From assembly GCF_013200955.2 (NCBI RefSeq), contig NZ_CP053697.2:682001-746000 (forward strand): 64,000 nt of DNA, read 5' to 3'. This document shows, piece after piece, positions 1 to 8,209 of this stretch; position 1 is the stretch's first letter, and each line of letters begins with the position of its first letter. The position numbers were made by a program, and so were the translations under genes. Origin of the DNA: Pseudomonas campi. Lineage in GTDB: Bacteria > Pseudomonadota > Gammaproteobacteria > Pseudomonadales > Pseudomonadaceae. The notes beneath the pieces were generated by a model. That model saw only the letters and a program-made list of their open reading frames with translations, had not been told where the DNA came from and ran no database searches.

Positions 1-147
1 GCCGTCCAGCGCCACATTCAGGCTGGCCACGCCGTGTTCATGTTTGTCGAGGCTGCCGTGCTCTGCATGGTCGTGCTCATGGCTCTGAGCGTTTGCAAGC
101 GCCAGCGGCAGCAGGGCGAAGGGCAGGGCGAGCAGCAGATGGCGCAT
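1..147 (-). CDS. ZrgA-like histidine-rich zinc-binding protein (DUF2796), N-terminal fragment
   Basis: Only the first 49 codons are present; the gene runs off the left edge. The start is the ATG at 147. The product begins with a Sec-type signal peptide (MRHLLLALPFALLPLALANA) followed directly by a histidine-rich stretch (HEHDHAEHG, then KHEHG), the hallmark of the periplasmic ZrgA/DUF2796 zinc-uptake family. A Zur-like palindrome lies about 35 bp upstream, which fits zinc-repressed expression. The gene order matches PA4063 next to PA4062/PA4061 in P. aeruginosa, where this locus also encodes an ABC transporter. Those partners would lie outside the window, so this is inference. Confidence 0.75.
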   Translation of the reverse strand, partial: MRHLLLALPFALLPLALANAQSHEHDHAEHGSLDKHEHGVASLNVALDG

Positions 148-176
148 GTGGAGGCTCCGAAAAGGATAAATTTGTA

Positions 177-193
177 GTTATGTTATAACAAGT
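177..193 (-). promoter_or_regulatory. Candidate Zur operator
   Basis: The sequence around 177-193 contains the perfect 10-bp palindrome TGTTATAACA (181-190) inside GTTATGTTATAACAAG, which resembles the gammaproteobacterial Zur box. It lies about 35 bp upstream of the histidine-rich zinc-binding protein and overlaps where its promoter should be. Identification is by eye only. Confidence 0.55.
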
Positions 194-273
194 TTTTGGT
201 GGGATTGACCAGCTTCGTTTGGCGCGCCCGCAGCGCCATGGCAGCATGCCCGCCATTCAGTGAGGAATTGACG

Positions 274-630
274 ATGCTGCGAATCAAGGGACGAATCGGC
301 GAGTGGCCGGTGGATCTGTCGGTGGAAATGGATCAGGAGGACTGGGCGCAACTGGCGGCACTGTTGCCTCGCGACAGCGCCGTGGCACCGGTACCGACGC
401 CAGTGGCGGCTGTGGCGGCTGTGGCAAAAGCTCAGGACGGCCTGTGGCAGACCGCGCAGGACTTGCTGCAGCGCGCCGGCAGCCTGGATGGCCCGCAATT
501 GCTGGCCGAGCTGACGGCCCTGGCCGGCAGTGCCGCGGCCGGCAAGCGCCTGCTGGTGCGCCTGCGCCATTGCCCGCAGGTACAAATAGAAAGCGGCGCC
601 GAAGCGCCGCTGTATCGCTGGGTCGGTTGA
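274..630 (+). CDS. Conserved hypothetical protein (PA4062-like)
   Basis: A 118-aa protein of no recognised domain. I chose the ATG at 274 (MLRIKGRIGEWPVDLSVEMD) because GAGG at 262-265 is well placed; an upstream in-frame start at 196 would add a poorly conserved-looking tail. The N-terminal third looks like a small beta domain, the middle is alanine/valine-rich, and the C-terminal half is helical (WQTAQDLLQRAGSLDGPQLLAELTAL). There is no signal peptide or membrane segment, so it is probably cytoplasmic. Its stop codon abuts the stop of the convergent thioesterase gene with no intergenic base. Position suggests orthology with PA4062; the function is unknown. Confidence 0.65.
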   Translation: MLRIKGRIGEWPVDLSVEMDQEDWAQLAALLPRDSAVAPVPTPVAAVAAVAKAQDGLWQTAQDLLQRAGSLDGPQLLAELTALAGSAAAGKRLLVRLRHCPQVQIESGAEAPLYRWVG

Positions 631-1068
631 TCAGCCAGCCTGGTTGATCAATACGCCCGGCGCGCCGCGTTCCAGCTGCGCGCGCAGGTCGGCGGGGATG
701 GCGGTCTTGCCGAAAGTCTGCGCATCGACCATCACGTAGGTGACTTCGCTGCGCGCCACCAGACGCTGCTCGGCCTGCTGGATGATCTCCACCAGCAGGC
801 TGTAGGACGTGGTGCCCAGGCGCAGGGTCTGCACTTGAATGACCAGCACGTCATCGAAGCGTGCTGGTGAGCTCCAATCGGTGGTCATGCGCACCACCTG
901 GCTGTCCAGGCCCCGGTCGAGCAGGTACTGATAGCTACCAAACAACGCGCGGTAGAACTCGGTGGCGGCCACGTCGATATAGTCGCCATAGCGCGCGTTG
1001 AACACCACCTGCTGGGCATCGCATTCGCCGTAACGTACGCGCAACAGGAGCTGGAAGGGCGTGCTCAT
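631..1068 (-). CDS. YbgC/4HBT-type hotdog acyl-CoA thioesterase
   Basis: The product is 145 aa, the usual size for a single-hotdog thioesterase. The N-terminal VRYGECDAQQVVFNARYGDY segment matches the 4-hydroxybenzoyl-CoA thioesterase/YbgC active-site region, with the catalytic Asp in the ECDAQ motif. The ATG at 1068 overlaps the stop of the upstream thioredoxin-like gene by one base (TGATG), so the two genes are translationally coupled on the minus strand. The family hydrolyses short or aromatic acyl-CoAs in the cytoplasm; the substrate cannot be told from the sequence. Downstream, its stop touches the stop of the convergent hypothetical gene. Confidence 0.85.
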   Translation of the reverse strand: MSTPFQLLLRVRYGECDAQQVVFNARYGDYIDVAATEFYRALFGSYQYLLDRGLDSQVVRMTTDWSSPARFDDVLVIQVQTLRLGTTSYSLLVEIIQQAEQRLVARSEVTYVMVDAQTFGKTAIPADLRAQLERGAPGVLINQAG

Positions 1069-1940
1069 CAATAAATGGCCTGGTACAGCTTGCGCCGGTA
1101 CAGGGTCACCAGCGGGTGATCGTTGCCGAGCAGGTCGAACACCTGCAGCAGGGTCTTGTGGGTGATGCCCTCGGCATAGCTGCGGTTGCGCACGAACAGC
1201 CGGAGCAGGCCATCCAGCGCCGCTTCGTACTGCTGGCGCGCCAGCTGCTGGATGGACAGCTGGTAGGTCGCCTCGTCGTCGTTGCCGTCCTGGGCCAGGC
1301 GGGCTTTCAGGTCGGCGCTGTCCGGCAGGTCGGCAGCCTGGCGCAGGAAGGTCAGCTGCGCCTTGGCGCCGGCCAGGGCCTGCTTGTGTTCGTCGCCTTT
1401 CACCGCGTTCAGCACCGCCTCGGCTTCGTCCAGCTCGCCGCGTTCGGCCAGGCAGCGGGCATAGAGGATCAGCGCGGCGGCGTTCTCGTTGTTCTCGGTG
1501 AGTACCTGCTTGAGCAGGCTCTCGGCCTCACTGATGCGGCCTTCGGCGAACAGCGCCTGCGCCGTTTCCATGGGGTCGGCGGCTTCCGGCGCCGGTTCAG
1601 CGACATGCGGCTTGAGCATCTCGCGGATCGCCGACTCCGGTTGCGCACCGGCAAAGCCGTCGACCGGCTGGCCATCCTTGAACAGCACCACGGTGGGCAG
1701 GCTGCGGATGCCGAAGCGCTGGACGATGTCCTGCTCGATGTCGCAGTTGACCTTGGCCAGCAGCAGTTCGCCGCGGTATTCCTCGGTGATCTTCGCCAGC
1801 AGCGGCATCAGCGCCTTGCACGGCGCGCACCACTCGGCCCAGAAATCCACCAGCACCGGCTTGTGGAAGGAGTTCTCGATCACCAGCTGTTCGAAGCTGG
1901 CGGCACCGGAGATGTCGAAGATGTAGGGGGTATCGCTCAT
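1068..1940 (-). CDS. cnoX: CnoX/YbbN-like thioredoxin-TPR co-chaperone
   Basis: 290 aa. Residues 1-110 are a thioredoxin fold (PVLVDFWAEWCAPCKALMPL) and the remainder is a TPR-like helical region, the architecture of the chaperedoxin CnoX (YbbN). CnoX holds oxidatively unfolding proteins and hands them to GroEL/DnaK. The WCAPC motif is a complete CXXC pair, unlike the E. coli protein, which lacks a working pair, so this version may have reductase activity. The ATG at 1940 begins MSDTPYIFDI; longer in-frame upstream sequence is low-complexity and overlaps the REP palindrome, so I rejected it. It is co-transcribed with the downstream thioesterase. Confidence 0.85.
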   Translation of the reverse strand: MSDTPYIFDISGAASFEQLVIENSFHKPVLVDFWAEWCAPCKALMPLLAKITEEYRGELLLAKVNCDIEQDIVQRFGIRSLPTVVLFKDGQPVDGFAGAQPESAIREMLKPHVAEPAPEAADPMETAQALFAEGRISEAESLLKQVLTENNENAAALILYARCLAERGELDEAEAVLNAVKGDEHKQALAGAKAQLTFLRQAADLPDSADLKARLAQDGNDDEATYQLSIQQLARQQYEAALDGLLRLFVRNRSYAEGITHKTLLQVFDLLGNDHPLVTLYRRKLYQAIY

Positions 1941-2003
1941 GGAAGAATCTCGGGAAGGCGAAAGGCTGCAACTATAAATGCGGGCGTGCCGGCACGGATA
2001 CAA

Positions 2004-2062
2004 GTAGCCCGGATGCAATCCGGGGCGGGGTCGCCTGCTTCCCCGGATTGCATCCGGGCTAC
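2004..2062. repeat. REP-type palindrome, family A (GTAGCCCGGATGC...)
   Basis: Two perfect 22-nt arms (2004-2025 and 2041-2062) beginning GTAGCCCGGATGC are separated by 15 nt. A second copy with one arm mismatch lies at 17816-17879. It sits between two minus-strand genes, where it could act as a transcript-stabilising hairpin. Confidence 0.85.
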
Positions 2063-2112
2063 GGGCTCGGTCCCTTTCCCGTTTACGGGAGAAGGTTAAG
2101 CAGAGGGGCGTT

Positions 2113-2769
2113 TCAGGCGCGCTGGGCGTGGTACAGGCTGACATGGCGAAACTCCGCCGGCTCGGCCAGGTCCGGCCAGGTGCAGGCTTCCAGCATGCCT
2201 AGGCGCTGGTACAGCGGGTGCTGGAAGTCCTTGACCCGCGAATCGGCGACCAGCGCCTCGCGGCCTCGGCTGAGGAAATGGTCGAGCAACGGCAGGTTGG
2301 CGCGGTCGTAGAGCACGTCGGCGACGATGATCAGGTCGAAGCGGTCGGCCTCGGCGAAGAAATCCAGCGAGTAGCTCAGCTCGACGCCGTTCAGCTCGGC
2401 ATTCGCCCGGCAGGATTCGATGGCCAGCGGGTCGAGGTCGCAGGCCACCACTTCCAGGGCGCCGGCCTTGGCTGCGGCGATGGCGGCCACGCCGGAGCCG
2501 GCGCCGAAGTCCAGCACGCGTTTGCCGCGCACCCATTCCGGCTGTTCGGCCAGCCAGCGCGCCAGCACCAGGCCGCTGGCCCAGCAGAAGCTCCAGTAGG
2601 GCGGTTCCTCGAGGATCAGGCGGGTTTCTTCCGGGCTGAAGCAGCGATCCATGTTCACCGCATCGATCAGCCACAGCTTGAGGTCGGTGCCGGGCAGGGT
2701 TTCCGCCACCAGGCGCGCGTCACCGAGCAACTGCCGCAAGGAGTCCTGCAGGACCTGCGGTGCCTTCAT
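2113..2769 (-). CDS. Class I SAM-dependent methyltransferase (PrmA/ETF-beta-lysine type)
   Basis: 218 aa. A Rossmann SAM-binding core is clear: motif I is VLDFGAGSGVAAIAAAKAGA, followed by an acidic loop VVACDLDPLAIESC and FDLIIVADVLYD. This last motif resembles the nicotinamide/lysine methyltransferase-like group related to PrmA and ETFB-KMT. The ATG at 2769 overlaps the stop of the upstream lipoprotein gene (ATGA), which decides the start. No membrane segment is present, so it is cytoplasmic. Protein lysine or amino-terminal methylation is likely from the family; the substrate is unknown. Confidence 0.8.
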   Translation of the reverse strand: MKAPQVLQDSLRQLLGDARLVAETLPGTDLKLWLIDAVNMDRCFSPEETRLILEEPPYWSFCWASGLVLARWLAEQPEWVRGKRVLDFGAGSGVAAIAAAKAGALEVVACDLDPLAIESCRANAELNGVELSYSLDFFAEADRFDLIIVADVLYDRANLPLLDHFLSRGREALVADSRVKDFQHPLYQRLGMLEACTWPDLAEPAEFRHVSLYHAQRA

Positions 2770-3224
2770 GGCGCGCTGACCAGTGGCAGTTCGCCGAGGC
2801 TTTGACTCTGCGCCTGGCTGATGCGCTGCGGCGGCAGACGCAGGACCAGGCGTCCGGATTGGCTGATGCGAGCGCGCAGTTCGACCCGCGCACCGCTGGG
2901 GAAATACTCGGGGTTGAACGGCAGACGGAACGGCAGCAGCTGGCCGTTGCCCGCCAGGGTCAGGCTGGCCAGCAACTGCTGCGGTCGGTCTCGCTCGTCG
3001 ATCACCAGCAGGGCCATCTCCACTTCGCTGCCGGCTGGCGGCGTGCGCAGGCTGCCGCGCAGCTCGCGCATATGGCTGGGCAGGGGCGCTTCGACCGCCG
3101 CTGCCGGCTTGGCCGCGGCGACTGGTGCTGGCGCTGGCGCGACGGGTTGCGCGGGTTTTTCCGGCGCACTGGCACAGGCGGCCAGCAGCAGGGCACTGGA
3201 AAGCAGCAGGGGGCGTATCAACAT
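2766..3224 (-). CDS. YbaY-like outer-membrane lipoprotein (YscW-type beta-sandwich)
   Basis: 152 aa. The ATG at 3224 gives a typical lipoprotein signal peptide, MLIRPLLLSSALLLAACAS, with Cys18 as the lipidated residue (lipobox LAAC). An Ala/Pro-rich linker (about residues 20-50) leads to a beta-rich domain (MRELRGSLRTPP..., FRLPFNPEYFPSGARVELRARIS) resembling the YbaY/YscW pilotin-like fold. The residue after the lipidated Cys is Ala, so outer-membrane sorting is expected. It is the first gene of a coupled pair with the methyltransferase. Diverges from nrdR. Confidence 0.75.
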   Translation of the reverse strand: MLIRPLLLSSALLLAACASAPEKPAQPVAPAPAPVAAAKPAAAVEAPLPSHMRELRGSLRTPPAGSEVEMALLVIDERDRPQQLLASLTLAGNGQLLPFRLPFNPEYFPSGARVELRARISQSGRLVLRLPPQRISQAQSQSLGELPLVSAP

Positions 3225-3341
3225 GATGGACTCGACGCGGTAAGGACGAACGCTGGGCGCAGCGTTGCTGATAGCAAGAGTAGCCTGTGCTGGCGCAGCC
3301 GGGCTGTCTGCAGGGCGCCTGTATACCGCAAAGGCGCTGGC

Positions 3342-3369
3342 TTGTCTTGGCAAAGGGATGCGCTACCAT
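3342..3369 (+). promoter_or_regulatory. Candidate sigma-70 promoter for nrdR-ribD
   Basis: TTGTCT (3342-3347), 16 bp, TACCAT (3364-3369) gives a reasonable -35/-10 pair about 32 bp before the nrdR start codon. Confidence 0.4.
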
Positions 3370-3400
3370 GAGCCACCTTTTCATAGGGCCGTTTCCCGCC

Positions 3401-3865
3401 ATGCATTGCCCCTTCTGCGCCGCCAACGACACCAAGGTCATCGACTCCCGCCTGGTCGCCGAGGGCGAACAGGTGCGCCGCCGCCGCGAATGCCTGGCCT
3501 GCGGCGAGCGGTTCACCACCTTCGAAACCGCCGAACTGGTGATGCCGCGCCTGATCAAGCAGGACGGCAGCCGCCAGCCGTTCGACGAGGACAAGCTGCG
3601 GGCCGGCATGCAGCGTGCGCTGGAGAAGCGCCCGGTCAGCGTCGAGCGCCTGGAAGAGGCGATCGCCCATATCAAGCAGAAGCTGCGCGCCACCGGCGAA
3701 CGCGAGATCAAGTCGCTGGTGCTCGGCGAGCTGGTGATGACCGAGCTGCAGAAGCTCGATGAAGTCGCCTATATCCGCTTCGCCTCGGTCTACCGCCGCT
3801 TCCAGGACCTCAACGAATTCCGCGAGGAAATCGATCGCCTGGCCCGTGAGCCGGCAAAACCATGA
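3401..3865 (+). CDS. nrdR: Transcriptional repressor NrdR
   Basis: 154 aa, the normal length. Starts [17 protein letters not shown] with a zinc ribbon (CPFC at 3-6 and CLAC near residue 31), followed by an ATP-cone domain ([19 protein letters not shown]). NrdR senses the ATP/dATP ratio and represses ribonucleotide reductase operons. The start is fixed by family alignment; no good Shine-Dalgarno is visible before it. The stop overlaps the ribD start by 4 nt (ATGA), so nrdR leads the riboflavin operon, as in other pseudomonads. Confidence 0.97.
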   Translation: MHCPFCAANDTKVIDSRLVAEGEQVRRRRECLACGERFTTFETAELVMPRLIKQDGSRQPFDEDKLRAGMQRALEKRPVSVERLEEAIAHIKQKLRATGEREIKSLVLGELVMTELQKLDEVAYIRFASVYRRFQDLNEFREEIDRLAREPAKP

Positions 3866-4986
3866 GCGCCGCCGCCAGCGACCAGCAGTTCATGGCTCGC
3901 GCGCTGGAGCTGGCGCGCAAGGGCCTGTACTCCACCCATCCCAACCCCCGCGTCGGCTGCGTCATCGTGCGTGACGGGCAGATCGTCGGCGAAGGCTGGC
4001 ATGCCCGCGCCGGCGAGCCGCATGCCGAAGTGCATGCCCTGCGCCAGGCCGGCGCGCGGGCGCAAGGCGCCACCGCCTACGTCACCCTGGAACCCTGCAG
4101 CCACCACGGGCGCACGCCGCCCTGCGCCGATGCGCTGGTCGCGGCCGGGGTCGCCCGCGTGGTGGCGGCCATGCAGGACCCCAATCCGGAAGTCTCCGGC
4201 AAGGGCTTGTTGCGCCTGATGCATGCCGGCATCGCCGTGCACAGTGGCGTGCTGGAGGCCGAGGCGCGGGTGCTCAACGCCGGCTTTATCAAACGCATGG
4301 AGCACGGTCTGCCGTTCGTACGGGTCAAGCTGGCGATGAGCCTGGACGGGCGCACGGCCATGGCCAGCGGCGAAAGCCAGTGGATTACCGGCCCGGAAGC
4401 GCGCTCGGCAGTGCAGCGCCTGCGCGCGCGGGCCAGCGCCATCCTCACCGGTGCCGACACCGTGCTCACCGATCAGGCGCGCCTCACCGTGCGCCCCGAT
4501 GAGCTGGGCCTGGGCGCCGAGCTGACGGCCCTGGCGGTGACCCGTCCACCGCTGCGGGTGCTGGTCGACGGACGTCTGCGCGTGCCGCTGTCGGCGCCGT
4601 TCTATCAGACCGGGCCGGCACTGGTCGCCACTTGCGCCGCGGCGGCAGCGCGCGATCGCTTTCTCGGTGATGGCCACGAACTGCTCGCCGTGCCGGGCAG
4701 CAACGGCCATGTCGACCTGCGCAAGCTGCTTATGGAACTGGCTGGGCGTGGCGCCAACGAAGTGCTGGTCGAGGCGGGGCCGCGTTTGGCCGGGGCTTTC
4801 GCCCGCGCCGGGCTGGTCGACGAGTACCAGCTGTTCGTCGCGCCGAAGTTCCTTGGTTCCAGCGCGCGGCCCTTGCTGGACTGGCCGCTGGCGCGCATGG
4901 CCGAGGCCCAGGAGCTGGAGATCCGCGAGATACGCGCGGTGGGCGCCGACTGGCGGATCATCGCGGTGCCCAAGCGCCCTGTGTAG
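3862..4986 (+). CDS. ribD: Bifunctional pyrimidine deaminase/reductase RibD
   Basis: 374 aa, typical. The N-terminal domain has the zinc deaminase motifs HAE ([12 protein letters not shown]) and [11 protein letters not shown], deaminating diaminohydroxyribosylaminopyrimidine phosphate. The C-terminal domain (from about residue 150, [20 protein letters not shown]) is the DHFR-like reductase. Together they catalyse the second and third steps of riboflavin synthesis. It overlaps nrdR by 4 nt. Its TAG stop (4984-4986) lies inside the left arm of a REP palindrome. An FMN riboswitch follows, so ribD itself is upstream of the FMN-controlled segment. Confidence 0.97.
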   Translation: MSAAASDQQFMARALELARKGLYSTHPNPRVGCVIVRDGQIVGEGWHARAGEPHAEVHALRQAGARAQGATAYVTLEPCSHHGRTPPCADALVAAGVARVVAAMQDPNPEVSGKGLLRLMHAGIAVHSGVLEAEARVLNAGFIKRMEHGLPFVRVKLAMSLDGRTAMASGESQWITGPEARSAVQRLRARASAILTGADTVLTDQARLTVRPDELGLGAELTALAVTRPPLRVLVDGRLRVPLSAPFYQTGPALVATCAAAAARDRFLGDGHELLAVPGSNGHVDLRKLLMELAGRGANEVLVEAGPRLAGAFARAGLVDEYQLFVAPKFLGSSARPLLDWPLARMAEAQELEIREIRAVGADWRIIAVPKRPV

Positions 4987-5049
4987 GAGCGCGCTCTGCG
5001 CGCCAATCCAGGCCACGCAAAAGCTTCGCGAGCAGAGCTCGCTCCTACA
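4982..5049. repeat. REPIN-like palindrome, family B (GTAGGAGCG...)
   Basis: Left arm from 4982 (TGTAGGAGCGCGCTCTG) and right arm 5027-5049 (ending GCTCGCTCCTACA) form an imperfect long hairpin. Related copies lie at 11062-11126 and 47473-47539. The ribD stop codon is inside the left arm. Confidence 0.85.
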
Positions 5050-5100
5050 GCACGCCGCGCTTTTGTGGTAAAAAGCAGGCCGCAGCCCTCCAGGGCTGCA

Positions 5101-5240
5101 ACGTTCTCAGGGCGGGGTGTGATTCCCCACCGGCGGTAATGGCCTTTCGGCCTAGCCCGCGAGCGCCTTTCCACAGGAAAGGGACAGCAGACCCGGTGTG
5201 ATTCCGGGGCCGACGGTATAGTCCGGATAAAGAGAGAGCG
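5101..5240 (+). ncRNA. FMN riboswitch (RFN element)
   Basis: Contains the conserved RFN blocks in order: GTTCTCAGGGCGGGGTG at the 5' end, GATTCCCCACCGGCGGTA, AGCCCGCGAGCG, the variable stem, CAGCAGACCCGGTG, and the 3' closing part CCGACGGTATAGTCCGGATAAAG. It senses FMN and controls the downstream ribC-ribBA-ribH genes. The region after it holds a hairpin (5301-5321) but no oligo-U terminator tail, so translational control is more likely than termination. Confidence 0.95.
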
Positions 5241-5330
5241 GGATTCCCTTCCAGGGCGCCGTCTGCTGCGCCCGCGAAAATCCCTATCGATCGGCATTGC
5301 CCTGTTTTTGACCAAAACAGGAGTTCATCC

Positions 5331-5378
5331 ATGCTGCATTGCAAGACCCACCGGGAGGACGCATGTTCACCGGCATAA
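5331..5378 (+). CDS. 15-codon leader ORF overlapping the ribC start
   Basis: An ATG at 5331 with a strong Shine-Dalgarno (CAGGAG, 5318-5323) opens a 15-codon frame (MLHCKTHREDACSPA) ending at TAA 5376-5378, 13 nt inside ribC. Part of that Shine-Dalgarno lies in the right arm of a perfect 8-bp hairpin (5301-5308 with 5314-5321). Translation of the leader would carry ribosomes over the ribC start, so it could couple riboswitch state to ribC expression. Whether it is translated is not known. Confidence 0.4.
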   Translation: MLHCKTHREDACSPA

Positions 5379-6031
5379 TCGAATCCATCGGCACCATCCG
5401 TGCCCTCAGCCCCAAGGGCGGCGACGTACGTGTGTACGTGCAGACCGGCAAGCTCGACCTGGGCGACGTCAAACTGGGTGACAGCATCGCGGTCAACGGC
5501 GTGTGCCTGACTGCGGTCGAGCTACCGGGCGACGGTTTCTGGGCCGACGTCAGCCGCGAGACCCTGGCCTGCAGTGCCTTCATCGACCTGAAGATCGGCA
5601 GCCGGGTCAACCTGGAAAAGGCCCTGACGCCGACCACCCGCCTCGGCGGGCATCTGGTCAGCGGCCATGTCGATGGTGTCGGCGAGATCGTCTCCCGTGA
5701 GGAGAGCGCCCGCGCCATCCAGTTCCGCATCCGCGCGCCGCGCGAGCTGGCCAAGTACATCGCGCTGAAAGGCTCGATCACCGTCGACGGCACCAGCCTG
5801 ACGGTCAACGCGGTGAATGGCGCCGAGTTCGAGCTGACCATCGTGCCGCATACCCTGGTCGAGACCATCATGGCCGACTACCAGTCCGGTCGCCGGGTCA
5901 ACCTGGAAGTGGATCTGCTGGCGCGTTACCTGGAGCGCCTGCTGCTCGGTGACAAGGCTGCCGAGCCCGCTGCCAGTGGCATCACCGAAGGTTTCTTGGC
6001 CGAGCACGGCTTTCTGAACCCGTCTCGCTAA
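5363..6031 (+). CDS. ribC: Riboflavin synthase alpha chain
   Basis: 222 aa, also called RibE. Starts MFTGIIESIGTIRAL, the invariant N-terminus of the family, at ATG 5363 with GGGAGG at 5353-5358. Two tandem lumazine-binding barrels are visible (SIAVNGVCLT in the first; SITVDGTSLTVN in the second, near residue 140), as expected from the internal duplication. It dismutates two 6,7-dimethyl-8-ribityllumazine molecules to riboflavin. It lies 20 bp upstream of ribBA and directly downstream of the FMN riboswitch and the leader ORF. Confidence 0.97.
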   Translation: MFTGIIESIGTIRALSPKGGDVRVYVQTGKLDLGDVKLGDSIAVNGVCLTAVELPGDGFWADVSRETLACSAFIDLKIGSRVNLEKALTPTTRLGGHLVSGHVDGVGEIVSREESARAIQFRIRAPRELAKYIALKGSITVDGTSLTVNAVNGAEFELTIVPHTLVETIMADYQSGRRVNLEVDLLARYLERLLLGDKAAEPAASGITEGFLAEHGFLNPSR

Positions 6032-6052
6032 CGAATTGAAGGAATAGCCCTC

Positions 6053-7147
<1,095 letters not shown>

Positions 7148-7184
7148 GCCGGTCGGTCGATCCGCTGTTCATATCCTATGTTTA

Positions 7185-7208
7185 CAGTGCGCTGCCAATG
7201 GCGCACTG
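7185..7208 (+). other. Intergenic hairpin between ribBA and ribH
   Basis: CAGTGCGC (7185-7192) pairs perfectly with GCGCACTG (7201-7208) around an 8-nt loop, 27 bp before the ribH start, followed by GCTCTTTAA. It could be a weak attenuator or an mRNA-processing hairpin. Confidence 0.45.
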
Positions 7209-7235
7209 GCTCTTTAACGCCATACGAGACTCGCC

Positions 7236-7712
7236 ATGACCCTGAAGACCATCGAAGGTACCTTCATCGCCCCCAAAGGCCGCTATGCCCTGGTGGTTGG
7301 CCGCTTCAACAGCTTCGTCGTCGAAAGCCTGGTCAGCGGCGCCGTCGACGCCCTGGTGCGTCATGGTGTGAGCGAAAGCGATATCACCATCATCCGCGCC
7401 CCGGGTGCCTTCGAAATTCCCCTGGTCACCCAGAAAGTCGCCCAGCGTGGCGAGTACGCAGCCATCATCGCCCTCGGCGCGGTGATCCGTGGCGGCACCC
7501 CGCACTTCGAATACGTTGCCGGTGAATGCACCAAGGGGCTGGCCCAGGTCTCCATGGAATACGGCGTGCCGGTGTCCTTCGGCGTACTGACCGTCGACTC
7601 CATCGAACAAGCCATCGAGCGTTCCGGCACCAAGGCCGGCAACAAGGGCGCCGAAGCTGCCCTGTCCGCTCTGGAAATGGTCAGCCTGCTGGCGCAGCTG
7701 GAGGCCAAGTGA
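7236..7712 (+). CDS. ribH: 6,7-dimethyl-8-ribityllumazine synthase
   Basis: 158 aa, typical of the icosahedral or decameric lumazine synthases. The flavodoxin-like core shows [21 protein letters not shown] and [11 protein letters not shown], with [17 protein letters not shown] forming the substrate pocket and active-site His. It condenses the RibD-derived pyrimidine with the RibB-derived butanone phosphate. Its TGA stop overlaps the GTG start of nusB by 4 nt, so the two are translationally coupled, as is common in this phylum. Confidence 0.97.
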   Translation: MTLKTIEGTFIAPKGRYALVVGRFNSFVVESLVSGAVDALVRHGVSESDITIIRAPGAFEIPLVTQKVAQRGEYAAIIALGAVIRGGTPHFEYVAGECTKGLAQVSMEYGVPVSFGVLTVDSIEQAIERSGTKAGNKGAEAALSALEMVSLLAQLEAK

Positions 7713-8194
7713 GCCTTAACCACGACGACAGCCAGGACGCTCCGCAGCCCAAGGCCAAGGGCAAGATCGCGACTCGCCGGGTTGCCCGCAGCCTGGGCAT
7801 GCAGGCCCTGTATCAGTGGCACATGGCTGGCCAGTCGCTGAACGAGATCGAAGCGCAGTTCCGCGTCGACAACGATTTCAGCGGCGTCGACGGCGGCTAC
7901 TTCCACGAGATCCTCGTCGGTGTGGCCACCCAGAAAACCGAGATCGACGAGGCCATCGCGCCTTGCCTGGATCGTCCGCTGGAAGAGCTGGATCCGGTCG
8001 AACTGGCCATCCTGCGCCTGTCCACCTGGGAGCTGCGCAGCCGCGTCGACGTGCCCTATCGCGTGGTGATCAACGAAGGCATCGAGCTGGCCAAGGTGTT
8101 CGGTGCCACCGACGGACACAAGTTCGTCAACGGCGTACTGGACAAGCTGGCGCCGAGCCTGCGTGCCGCCGAAGTCAGCGCCCACAAGCGCTGA
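7709..8194 (+). CDS. nusB: Transcription antitermination factor NusB
   Basis: 161 aa. GTG start at 7709 overlapping the ribH stop (GTGA). After a short charged N-terminus it shows the NusB core: [19 protein letters not shown], then [24 protein letters not shown] and [31 protein letters not shown]. It binds boxA RNA with NusE for rRNA antitermination. The 15-bp gap to thiL suggests continued cotranscription. Confidence 0.96.
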   Translation: MSLNHDDSQDAPQPKAKGKIATRRVARSLGMQALYQWHMAGQSLNEIEAQFRVDNDFSGVDGGYFHEILVGVATQKTEIDEAIAPCLDRPLEELDPVELAILRLSTWELRSRVDVPYRVVINEGIELAKVFGATDGHKFVNGVLDKLAPSLRAAEVSAHKR

Positions 8195-8209
8195 TCGGGC
8201 TGCAAGCGG

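Noticed and set aside
1941..2144. Longer N-terminus for the thioredoxin-TPR protein
   Set aside because: The upstream extension overlaps the REP palindrome and is Arg/Pro-rich; relatives start at MSDTPYIFDI-like sequence.
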